9,742 bases of DNA. It comes from Pedobacter sp. UBA1654 (GTDB lineage: Bacteria > Bacteroidota > Bacteroidia > Sphingobacteriales > Sphingobacteriaceae). The notes under the pieces were generated by a model that searched no databases, was not told the origin of the DNA, and saw only the letters and a program-made list of their open reading frames with translations. The DNA is taken from assembly GCA_002320935.1 (NCBI GenBank), contig DCLG01000007.1, forward strand, positions 301 through 10,042, read 5' to 3'. The position numbers and the translations under genes were made by a program. The number at the start of each line of letters is the position of its first letter. Within the stretch, counting starts at the first letter, position 1. Below, in pieces: positions 1-6,533 of this stretch.

Positions 1-338
1 ACCTTAGCCTCATTGCTGGCTTCAATTGAATTCAACTCCCTTACATACACGACTATCGACAAAGGCCTGTCCGCAAAGGAGCTGATGTGCAGCGTACCCC
101 CCTGTTGTTGTACAGAGGCATTTTTGGAGTAGTACTTATCATATACTTTAACGCCTTCCTTGCTGTCCTGAACCAGCAAGAGGTTTACATTTCCACTAAC
201 TACAATTTTCTTGATATCCTTAACCGACCTTAGCGCAATAATGTTGCTGGATGGTTCCGCAGCGTTTATAGCGGCGGTAGTCGCCATTAAGATGATTCCG
301 ATTAGAAGAGCGAAAAGGTTTTTTGCTGAAGTTTTCAT
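1..338 (-). CDS. Exported head GIN domain (DUF2807-like) protein, N-terminal part
   Basis: Partial gene running off the left edge; 112 codons are visible from the ATG at 338. Residues 1-26 look like a Sec signal peptide: Lys at 2 and 6, a hydrophobic core around 8-24 (FALLIGIILMATTAAI) and a likely cleavage after Ala-Asn-Ala at 26. The mature part begins with a stretch reading IKKIVVSGNVNLLLVQD, followed by a segment where short beta-like strands alternate (GGTLHISSF, LSIVVYV). This is typical of the GIN/DUF2807 beta-helix family, common as periplasmic or surface proteins in Bacteroidota, whose biochemical role is not known. No Shine-Dalgarno is visible; the leader is A/T-rich (AAAGAATAAAATT before ATG). 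It is transcribed away from the SNF2 gene and lies downstream of the 21-bp-phased repeats at 440-489, which probably regulate it. Family assignment rests on the N-terminal third to half only. Confidence 0.72.
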   Translation of the reverse strand, partial: MKTSAKNLFALLIGIILMATTAAINAAEPSSNIIALRSVKDIKKIVVSGNVNLLLVQDSKEGVKVYDKYYSKNASVQQQGGTLHISSFADRPLSIVVYVRELNSIEASNEAK

Positions 339-395
339 AATTTTATTCTTTAGTACTTGTAAATCAATCCATTAACCAATATCTATTTTGAACAT

Positions 396-405
396 GAGAC
401 GTCTC
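396..405. repeat. 10-bp perfect palindrome GAGACGTCTC
   Basis: A perfect 10-bp palindrome without spacer lies in the probable 5' leader or core promoter region of the leftward GIN-domain gene, 57 bp before its start codon. A second perfect palindrome, GTCTAATTAGAC at 433-444, overlaps the nearest of the 21-bp-phased repeats. Both share the GTCT/AGAC half. They may be dimeric binding sites or chance; nothing else supports them. Confidence 0.25.
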
Positions 406-439
406 CGAAGAAAAAACGTTTCAGCACATACAGTCTAAT

Positions 440-489
440 TAGACCAGGTCAGCATACACCTCGACCAAAGCGTCATTAATTTCGACCAA
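440..489 (-). promoter_or_regulatory. Candidate operator: three direct repeats at 21-bp period
   Basis: On the minus strand TTGGTCGA occurs at 489-482 and again at 468-461, and a related CTGGTCTA (6 of 8 identical) at 447-440. Starts are exactly 21 bp apart, so all three sites lie on the same DNA face, two helical turns apart. Known LytTR-family response regulators (ComE, AgrA, YpdB) bind short direct repeats with about this period. That such a protein binds here is inferred from geometry, not from a matched consensus. The array ends about 100 bp upstream of the GIN-domain gene start, a normal place for an activator site. Confidence 0.5.
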
Positions 490-523
490 CAGGTAAAAAA
501 AATTCATTTCCGGTTAAATGATG

Positions 524-554
524 TTTGATACAAATTGAAAATCCTGTATGTTTA
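524..554 (+). promoter_or_regulatory. Candidate Bacteroidota-type promoter for the SNF2 gene
   Basis: TTTG at 524-527 is followed after 19 nt by TATGTTTA at 547-554, which matches 7 of 8 positions of the Bacteroidota -7 consensus TAnnTTTG at the usual distance from the -33 element. Transcription would start near 560, giving a leader of about 40 nt before the ATG at 602. The leader is A/T-rich and has no Shine-Dalgarno. Confidence 0.45.
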
Positions 555-601
555 AAACTTTTATATACGCGCTCCAATAGTTTTAAAATTATTTTCAGCC
601 C

Positions 602-3496
602 ATGTTACGTGTAGATAGTTCCAAACCCTTCAAATTAGTGTACGCTTTGTGTAAACATGATTTCCTGGGCTATCTTATTGAACCACATATTGTTCAATTA
701 AATCCACAGGGCGATTTCTCCTTAACTTATCAGCGGATCTTCAGCCATACTGCTGGAGAATTTGAAAAGCATCTTTCAGAAGCAGATCTTAAAATCATCA
801 AAACACTCGATGATATCGAGCAGGATTCCATCATTAAGAAATACTATAAGAAACAGATCCGCCCATTTGAGTTTTTCAGCAAGGTTTTTGACGATAAATT
901 CTACGATCATGTCCGTCCCAGGGTAGAGAAAAAACTTGCAGATCTTCTGAAGAACCCTGTAGTTGCTAAATCCTTATACCTGATGGCTAAAGATGGCTGG
1001 CCCGTGGGCTCCAGATTGCAGATCGCATCAGAACCTGCCACCATTCTTTTTCATTTCAGAAGAAATCAGCTGGAAACACGTTACTTCCCGACGATCAAAT
1101 ATGCAGGCATGCGCATCGACTTCATGTTTAAAGATGCACAGCTTATCAGCAATCAGCCTGCATGGTTGTTACTAGATCAGACTTTGTACTTTTTTGAACA
1201 AGGTATGGAGGGGAAAAAACTGCAGCCTTTCCTAAACAAGCGTTACATCACCATACCTAAAGCTACAGAGGAAACCTACTTCGAGAAGTTTGTTGCCCCC
1301 CTGATTGAGAAATATCATGTATATGCGGAAGGGTTCGACATCAAAACAGAAAGAAATGATCCTATCCCCATTCTAAATGTCTCCTTCGTTGAAGATGGCA
1401 TCTCGCAGCTTCAGCTCTGTTTCCGCTATGGCAGCTATACCTTTGCCATGGGCGATGAACAGAAGGTCACCGTCCGCGTAACCAGAACAGACGAAGAATA
1501 CACCTTTAACCGCGTAAAACGGCAGACAGACTGGGAGAAAGGCAAATACTCAGAACTGCTTAAAATGGGTCTAAAAAAAACAGGTCCGGCTTTCTATACG
1601 CTTGAACTCAGCAGTAAGGAAGATACAGATCCCGCCTACGGCATCATCAACTGGACCAACGAGCATATTGCAGAATTGCAGGAACGTGGTTTTGAAATTC
1701 AGCAAGCTGCCGGACCTAAGAAGTTCCTGTTTGCAAGCAATCACATCGACTTCGAGATTAAGGAAGAAAATGACTGGTTCGACATCAATGCCATAGTTTA
1801 CTTTGGATCCTTCGCAGTGCCTTTCATTGCATTAAAACAGCATATCCTTCGGAAAAAAAGAGAGTTCCAGCTACCGGATGGTTCAATAGCCATCATCCCG
1901 GATAAATGGTTCTCACAATACGGAAGCTTATTCAACTTCTCCGATTCCAGCAAAGCGATTAAGCTGCACAAACATCATGTGGGCCTGATCAACGACCTCT
2001 CTGAAGATAGCATTGCACATGTGACGCTGAATCGTAAACTCCAGAAGCTAAATGACTTCGAAAACATCGAAGAGACTGATATGCCGGTGCACTTTAAAGG
2101 ACACCTGAGAAGTTATCAGAAAGCGGGTTACAATTGGTTCAGCTTTCTACGGGAATATCATTTTGGTGGCTGCCTGGCGGATGATATGGGTCTTGGTAAA
2201 ACCATCCAGACCCTGGCCATGCTGCAAAAAATTAAGGAAGAAGATCAGCAGAACAAGACTAAAAGCACATCGCTGATCATTATGCCAACCTCCCTGATCT
2301 ATAATTGGCTGAACGAAGCTAAAAAGTTTACGCCGCAGCTGAAGATCTTTGCACATACTGGTGGCAACCGGAATAAAGACGTGTCGCATTTTATAGATTA
2401 CGACATCATCATTACCACCTATGGCATCACCAGAATTGATGCGGAGCTGATGCAGAACTTCTACTTCAATTACATCATTCTTGATGAGAGCCAGAATATA
2501 AAGAACCCGGCTTCGAAATCATTTAAATCTGTACGTTCATTGAAGTCGAGGCATAAACTCATTCTGAGTGGTACCCCGGTTGAAAATTCGGTAGGCGATC
2601 TATGGACACAGCTCACTTTCCTGAACCCGGGCTTGCTGGGTACACAAAGCTTCTTCAATGAAGAGTATGTACAAGCTATAGAAAAGAGAAAAGATGAAGA
2701 TAAAGCAAGGAAGCTTCAGGCCATCATCAAGCCCTTTGTTTTAAGACGTACCAAGGAGCAGGTTGCGGAAGAGCTACCACCAAAAACAGAACAGGTTTTC
2801 TTCTGCGACATGAGCGAGGACCAATCTGCATATTACGAAAAGACAAAGTCAGCATACCGGAACGACCTGCTCAGTAGCATGGACGATGGCAGTTACAAGG
2901 AAAAACAGGTGCAGCTGCTCCAGGGTTTAACTTTACTACGACAACTCGCTAACCACCCGGTGATGATCGATGAAAATTACCATTCGGACTCCGGGAAGTT
3001 TAAGAACGTGCTGCATGCACTGGATAACGTGCTTAAGGGCGGACATAAGGTTTTGATCTTCTCTCAGTTTGTGAAACACCTGAGCCTGTTCAAGGCCGAG
3101 TTTGAGGAAAAGCAAATCCGCTATGCTTATCTGGATGGCTCCACGAAAAACCGTGGTGAAACGGTTGCCGACTTCCAGAATGATCCGGAGCTTAAAGTCT
3201 TCCTGATCTCCATTAAAGCTGGTGGTGTTGGATTAAACCTGACGCAGGCAGATTATGTGTTTATTCTCGATCCATGGTGGAACCCTGCGGTGGAACAACA
3301 GGCGATAGATCGTAGTCACCGGATAGGACAAGAAAAAAAGGTGTTTATTTATAAGTTCATCGCTAAAGACACGGTTGAAGAAAAGATTCTTGCCCTTCAG
3401 AACCGTAAAAAGCGTCTTGCAAGTTCATTGATTACCACTGAGGAGAGTTTCTTTAAATCGCTGACAAAGGCTGATATTCAGGAAATCCTGAATTAA
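602..3496 (+). CDS. SNF2-family DEAD/DEAH-box helicase-like ATPase
   Basis: A 964-residue protein with a long N-terminal region (about 1-500) and a C-terminal SNF2 ATPase of two RecA-like lobes. Visible motifs: Walker A DDMGLGKT at 527-534; motif II DESQ at 628-631, in place of DEAH; motif III SGTP at 656-659; motif VI QAIDRSHRIGQ at 900-910, preceded by the SNF2-typical AGGVGLNLT and DPWWNP. Such proteins use ATP to translocate on double-stranded DNA and remodel or displace bound proteins; the closest characterised bacterial relative in architecture is RapA/HepA, which recycles RNA polymerase. The N-terminal half shows no cysteine-rich SWIM zinc finger, and its function is not evident. The ATG at 602 is chosen because the sequence reads as coding from the first residue and a candidate promoter lies just upstream. 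The gene stands alone, with a divergent neighbour on the left and a convergent one on the right. The specific substrate is unknown. Confidence 0.92.
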   Translation: MLRVDSSKPFKLVYALCKHDFLGYLIEPHIVQLNPQGDFSLTYQRIFSHTAGEFEKHLSEADLKIIKTLDDIEQDSIIKKYYKKQIRPFEFFSKVFDDKFYDHVRPRVEKKLADLLKNPVVAKSLYLMAKDGWPVGSRLQIASEPATILFHFRRNQLETRYFPTIKYAGMRIDFMFKDAQLISNQPAWLLLDQTLYFFEQGMEGKKLQPFLNKRYITIPKATEETYFEKFVAPLIEKYHVYAEGFDIKTERNDPIPILNVSFVEDGISQLQLCFRYGSYTFAMGDEQKVTVRVTRTDEEYTFNRVKRQTDWEKGKYSELLKMGLKKTGPAFYTLELSSKEDTDPAYGIINWTNEHIAELQERGFEIQQAAGPKKFLFASNHIDFEIKEENDWFDINAIVYFGSFAVPFIALKQHILRKKREFQLPDGSIAIIPDKWFSQYGSLFNFSDSSKAIKLHKHHVGLINDLSEDSIAHVTLNRKLQKLNDFENIEETDMPVHFKGHLRSYQKAGYNWFSFLREYHFGGCLADDMGLGKTIQTLAMLQKIKEEDQQNKTKSTSLIIMPTSLIYNWLNEAKKFTPQLKIFAHTGGNRNKDVSHFIDYDIIITTYGITRIDAELMQNFYFNYIILDESQNIKNPASKSFKSVRSLKSRHKLILSGTPVENSVGDLWTQLTFLNPGLLGTQSFFNEEYVQAIEKRKDEDKARKLQAIIKPFVLRRTKEQVAEELPPKTEQVFFCDMSEDQSAYYEKTKSAYRNDLLSSMDDGSYKEKQVQLLQGLTLLRQLANHPVMIDENYHSDSGKFKNVLHALDNVLKGGHKVLIFSQFVKHLSLFKAEFEEKQIRYAYLDGSTKNRGETVADFQNDPELKVFLISIKAGGVGLNLTQADYVFILDPWWNPAVEQQAIDRSHRIGQEKKVFIYKFIAKDTVEEKILALQNRKKRLASSLITTEESFFKSLTKADIQEILN

Positions 3497-3525
3497 GCTT
3501 GCTAACGCCATATGGGTACTTGGGA

Positions 3526-3543
3526 TTAAAGCGGCTGCTTTAA
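3526..3543. terminator. Weak bidirectional hairpin at the SNF2/aat convergence
   Basis: TTAAAGC (3526-3532), a 4-nt spacer and GCTTTAA (3537-3543) form a perfect 7-bp inverted repeat. It overlaps the last codons and stop of aat and lies 30-47 nt after the SNF2 stop. It sits where two converging transcripts must end. The stem is mostly A/T and no clear T-run follows in either direction, so terminator activity is only a guess. Confidence 0.22.
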
Positions 3544-4170
3544 GATCTCCAGGTAGTGCTTAGCGGGAATTAGTTCTGCACCAAGGCTCATCAGATGGTC
3601 ATTTGGCAGTTGGCAATCGATAAGTTCGAAACATTGACTCTGGCAAAGCGCAATGAAAGCCGCTTTGGAAGCATTGCTCATCAGACTAAACATGCTCTCT
3701 CCGCAGAATACCTTGTTTACAACCACGCCATAAAGTCCCCCTACCAGGTTATTTTCATGCCAGACCTCAACACTATGTGCCATGCCCAGTTGATGAAGAT
3801 TGGTGTAGGCTTGTTGCATATCATCGGTGATCCAGGTACCATCCTGCCCTTGCTTGCTGCGGTCTACCTTTGCACAGCATTTGATTACCTGTTCAAATGC
3901 CTGATCCCAGCTGATGCGGAACATCCCGCTGTTAAGCACTTGGCGCATGGACTTGCTGATCTTCAGCTTTTCCGGGAACACTACGCATCGTTCATGCGGC
4001 GCAAACCAGAGGATCGGATCTCCTTCGCTGAACCATGGAAAGATGCCGTTTGAGTATGCACTTTGAAGTCGCTCGGGCGTAAGATCACCACCAATAGCGA
4101 GCAATCCATCCGGGTCCGCCAGCGCAGGATCAGGAAAGGCCAAATAAACTTCATCAAGTCCGAAAACCAT
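3526..4170 (-). CDS. aat: Leucyl/phenylalanyl-tRNA-protein transferase
   Basis: A 214-residue cytoplasmic enzyme of the N-degron pathway. It moves Leu or Phe from aminoacyl-tRNA to proteins with N-terminal Arg or Lys, marking them for ClpS/ClpAP-type degradation. Family signatures in order: FPDPALADPDGLLAIGGDL at 12-30, NGIFPWF at 41-47, WFAP at 55-58, TWITDDM at 112-118, EVWHE at 135-139, GGLYGV at 144-149, GESMFS at 157-162 and DCQLPNDHL at 185-193. Length is normal for the short form of the family. The ATG at 4170 places the conserved FPDP block about 11 residues in, as usual, although no Shine-Dalgarno is seen. The gene starts 13 nt after the stop of the App1-like phosphatase gene, so the two are probably one transcript; no functional link is evident. 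Its 3' end faces the SNF2 gene with 29 nt between the stop codons. Confidence 0.96.
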   Translation of the reverse strand: MVFGLDEVYLAFPDPALADPDGLLAIGGDLTPERLQSAYSNGIFPWFSEGDPILWFAPHERCVVFPEKLKISKSMRQVLNSGMFRISWDQAFEQVIKCCAKVDRSKQGQDGTWITDDMQQAYTNLHQLGMAHSVEVWHENNLVGGLYGVVVNKVFCGESMFSLMSNASKAAFIALCQSQCFELIDCQLPNDHLMSLGAELIPAKHYLEILKQPL

Positions 4171-4183
4171 GCTGCAAGTATAA

Positions 4184-5197
4184 TTAATTTAAAATCGTTT
4201 CAATACCCTTAATATGGTCCAGTGGTGCAATGAGACCAACAGCCCGGGAGTGTGTCATGGCTTCGGAACTGCTGTTAAACACACATATTTTGATGCCTTT
4301 TTCTTTCGCAGCAGCGAGTGCTGCCTGCGTGCTCTGCTCATTGGCAGGCAAAATATTGCGGATGTAGATCGCTTCCACTTTCTCCGGATACCGCTCTGCA
4401 ATGCTTGCGTAAATGAAAGGATCCCGTTGAGAGTTGTCGCCGAAAAATACAAAGCGCTGGTTGGGGAATGCAGAAATGATGCGCATGACACGGATGAGCT
4501 TGCCCTCGTGACCAGTCTTGCCCGACTTTAGAAAATTCGTCCACATCTTGATCTGGTTCAACAGAAACACCCCTTCAGGTAGTTTATTGAAGCGAAAGGT
4601 TTCAACAAGATAATCGTACAGGTTCCATTCGGAACTGGAAACGTAGAAAAAAGGATTGGGCTGATCGGCTGTGGTATGTGAAAGCGCTAGCAGGCTGTAA
4701 TGCAGCTGTACATCGGTAAAGGTTTTTCTGGTTCTTGGGTTTTTAATAAACAGCTCTCTCAGTCGTTTGTAAATGGTTGCGGAATGTGATACCATTATCG
4801 TATCATCGATATCGGAAATAAAGGCATATTGTGTGATGTGCGGCACAAAAATGGTACTGCTGCATACTGCCAGTACCTGCTGCTGCTCATCTATTGCTTC
4901 TACTTTTACGTCGTGCCAGCCCGCAGCAACCTCCTTAGCGGCTTTCCATTCAAACTTGAAGAAGCCATCGTACTCTGAAGTTTGGTATACGACCTGATCA
5001 TGAAAAGTAAGTCGCAGCTTTAAGCCTGGGAATGGTTTTAGGATGAATAATCTCAGCAGATGCAAAATGTTCGTAAACAGATTATCGCTGTAATGCTGAA
5101 CCGTTCTGGCTTTGTATTTAAAAGCGTTCCCATAGATGACCAGGTTGTTGGTATGCCCGTAACCGTGATAGACTTTAATGCTGACAGAATTGTTCAT
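4184..5197 (-). CDS. App1-like (DUF2183) phosphatidate phosphatase domain protein
   Basis: A 337-residue protein whose C-terminal part is a HAD-superfamily phosphatase of the App1/DUF2183 type. Motif I is DIDDT at 129-133, with D129 the expected nucleophile and D131 the acid/base. Motif II is the serine cluster SSSEWN at 187-192, the conserved Lys region SGKTGHEGK lies at 225-233, and the Mg-binding motif IV is FFGDNSQRDP at 251-260. In yeast, App1 removes phosphate from phosphatidate to give diacylglycerol. The N-terminal about 120 residues look like a beta-sandwich domain ending at the HAD entry strand (TQYAFISDIDDT). There is no signal peptide or membrane segment, so it is probably cytoplasmic or peripherally membrane-bound. 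The start at 5197 (ATG) is 53 bp from the divergent lipid kinase ATG, which suggests a shared control region. It leads a probable operon with aat. The exact substrate here is inferred from the family. Confidence 0.88.
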   Translation of the reverse strand: MNNSVSIKVYHGYGHTNNLVIYGNAFKYKARTVQHYSDNLFTNILHLLRLFILKPFPGLKLRLTFHDQVVYQTSEYDGFFKFEWKAAKEVAAGWHDVKVEAIDEQQQVLAVCSSTIFVPHITQYAFISDIDDTIMVSHSATIYKRLRELFIKNPRTRKTFTDVQLHYSLLALSHTTADQPNPFFYVSSSEWNLYDYLVETFRFNKLPEGVFLLNQIKMWTNFLKSGKTGHEGKLIRVMRIISAFPNQRFVFFGDNSQRDPFIYASIAERYPEKVEAIYIRNILPANEQSTQAALAAAKEKGIKICVFNSSSEAMTHSRAVGLIAPLDHIKGIETILN

Positions 5198-5250
5198 TGA
5201 ATTTAAAACATCAGGATCATCAATGTTGTTTTTATATTAAAATACACTTC

Positions 5251-6126
5251 ATGAACCCTAAGCCTGATGGTTTAAAATTTCTGTTCGTCCTTAATCCGGG
5301 TTCGGGTAATGGCGAAATAGACTACAAAGTTGCAATTCAACACTTCTTCTCCGAATTAAAGCACGATTACGAGATTTACGAATTACCAAAAGATTGTTCC
5401 AGCAAGCAGATAAAAGTCCGTATTGATGAGGCAGCGCCTGACCGGGTGATTGCTGTTGGCGGAGACGGCACTTTGAAGCTTGTGGCGCAATGCCTGCTAA
5501 ACACGGAGATGCCCATCGGAATCATTCCGGCCGGCTCTGCAAATGGGATGGCTAAAGAACTCGGCATCTCCCTTGAGGTTGATGAGGCGCTAGAAACGGC
5601 GGTAAATGGTACGCCAAAGCGCATTCATGCCGTTGTGGTGAATGATGAGCTATGCATACACCTGGCCGACATCGGCTTTAATGCCTACATCATCAAGAAG
5701 TTTGACGATCTGCCGCAGCGGGGTATGAAAGGTTATGCCAAGGCTGCATGGAATGCCTTATGGAACCACCATAAAATGGAGGTAAGCATTAAGATTGACG
5801 GTGAGGAAATACGTTCTGAAGCCTCTATGGTGGTAATTGCAAATGCTACCATGTACGGCACTGGTGTGAAGATTAATCCTGAAGGCAGTCTCGAGGATGA
5901 TGTATTTGAAGTGATCCTGGTGAAGAACTATAATATCCTTGAAATACTAAAGATCCGATTTACAAACCTGCCTTTTAACCCAAATTCTATTGAAACTTTT
6001 AAAACTGATAAGCTGGTGATTAAATCTAAACACCGCGCCCATTTTCAGGTGGATGGAGAGTATCAGGGCAAAGTAAACCAGATCTCAGCGCATATTATAA
6101 CTGACGCAATCCGGGTAATCGTTTAA
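5251..6126 (+). CDS. Lipid kinase, diacylglycerol/sphingosine kinase family
   Basis: A 291-residue protein of the DAGK catalytic superfamily (YegS, DgkB, LCB5), which phosphorylates a lipid hydroxyl with ATP. Motifs: LNPGSGNGEID at 14-24 (nucleotide-binding strand and turn), GGDGT at 70-74 (the family's hallmark ATP site), PAGSANGMAKELGI at 93-106, acidic SLEDDVFEV at 213-221 (catalytic/metal region) and FQVDGEY at 265-271. The PAGSANG form resembles sphingosine and long-chain-base kinases as much as diacylglycerol kinases, so the substrate could be diacylglycerol or, in a sphingolipid-making bacterium, a sphingoid lipid. No membrane segment is visible. The reading frame stays open upstream to a TTG at 5197, but that would place the start inside the ATG of the divergent gene and add 18 non-conserved residues (NLKHQDHQCCFYIKIHF); the ATG at 5251 gives the usual family length. 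Its last 32 bp overlap the convergent membrane protein gene. Confidence 0.9.
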   Translation: MNPKPDGLKFLFVLNPGSGNGEIDYKVAIQHFFSELKHDYEIYELPKDCSSKQIKVRIDEAAPDRVIAVGGDGTLKLVAQCLLNTEMPIGIIPAGSANGMAKELGISLEVDEALETAVNGTPKRIHAVVVNDELCIHLADIGFNAYIIKKFDDLPQRGMKGYAKAAWNALWNHHKMEVSIKIDGEEIRSEASMVVIANATMYGTGVKINPEGSLEDDVFEVILVKNYNILEILKIRFTNLPFNPNSIETFKTDKLVIKSKHRAHFQVDGEYQGKVNQISAHIITDAIRVIV

Positions 6127-6517
6127 CCCGGATACACCTCTTATAGGCCAGTATGGTATAATAAAGGCGAAAGAACTCTGCTACAATACAGATCCGGAAT
6201 AACCAGGAAAAGCCATTTTCCCCCATGGGTATGAGCTCTGGTAATAGCGTGATAAAGCCTATAGACAAAACCATAAGGAACAGCCGGAATGGGAATTGCA
6301 TGTAATAGATGATCATGCCGTAACGCTTGAAGCGGAACTGACCAATTGCAGTAAAGAACAGGGATATGTAGATCAGCACCGTCAGCCCTGCCCTGATCCT
6401 TGAAAATGCATCCGGATGGATCTTTCCCAGGTGGGTTAAAAGGAACCATACCTGAGCGAACATAAATATGATGCTGATGAGGTCTAAAAAAGCAAATAGT
6501 TTGAAGATCCGACGCAT
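6095..6517 (-). CDS. Small four-helix inner membrane protein, function unknown
   Basis: I do not recognise this 140-residue protein. It is mostly hydrophobic, with four probable transmembrane helices near residues 5-28, 42-61, 67-95 and 103-123, separated by short loops rich in Arg and Lys (KRYG at 64-67, YKRCIRVKR at 125-133). The basic C-terminal tail suggests a cytoplasmic end. There is no catalytic signature. The frame is open upstream to a TTG at 6553, which would overlap the M23 gene; the ATG at 6517 lies 16 nt after the M23 stop and begins just before the first helix with MRR, a natural membrane-protein start. It is the last gene of the long minus-strand cluster, so it probably shares its transcript with the M23 gene and rbfA. 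Its final ten codons and stop overlap the 3' end of the lipid kinase gene in the opposite strand. Confidence 0.75.
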   Translation of the reverse strand: MRRIFKLFAFLDLISIIFMFAQVWFLLTHLGKIHPDAFSRIRAGLTVLIYISLFFTAIGQFRFKRYGMIIYYMQFPFRLFLMVLSIGFITLLPELIPMGENGFSWLFRICIVAEFFRLYYTILAYKRCIRVKRLPGLRQL

Positions 6518-6533
6518 CGCCTGGTTGTTATGA

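Noticed and set aside
3595..4053. 152-codon plus-strand open frame
   Set aside because: It lies entirely antisense to aat, whose family motifs are unambiguous; the translated sequence has no recognisable features and no promoter.
4255..4544. Alternative open frames within the App1-like gene
   Set aside because: They are out-of-frame or antisense shadows of a gene with intact HAD motifs.
5197..5250. TTG-initiated 18-codon extension of the lipid kinase
   Set aside because: It would begin within the start codon of the divergent phosphatase gene and adds residues outside the family's usual N-terminus; the ATG at 5251 is preferred.
5198..5250. Promoters in the divergent lipid kinase/phosphatase gap
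   Set aside because: Only 6-of-8 matches to TAnnTTTG were found on either strand, without a correctly spaced TTTG, so none is called.
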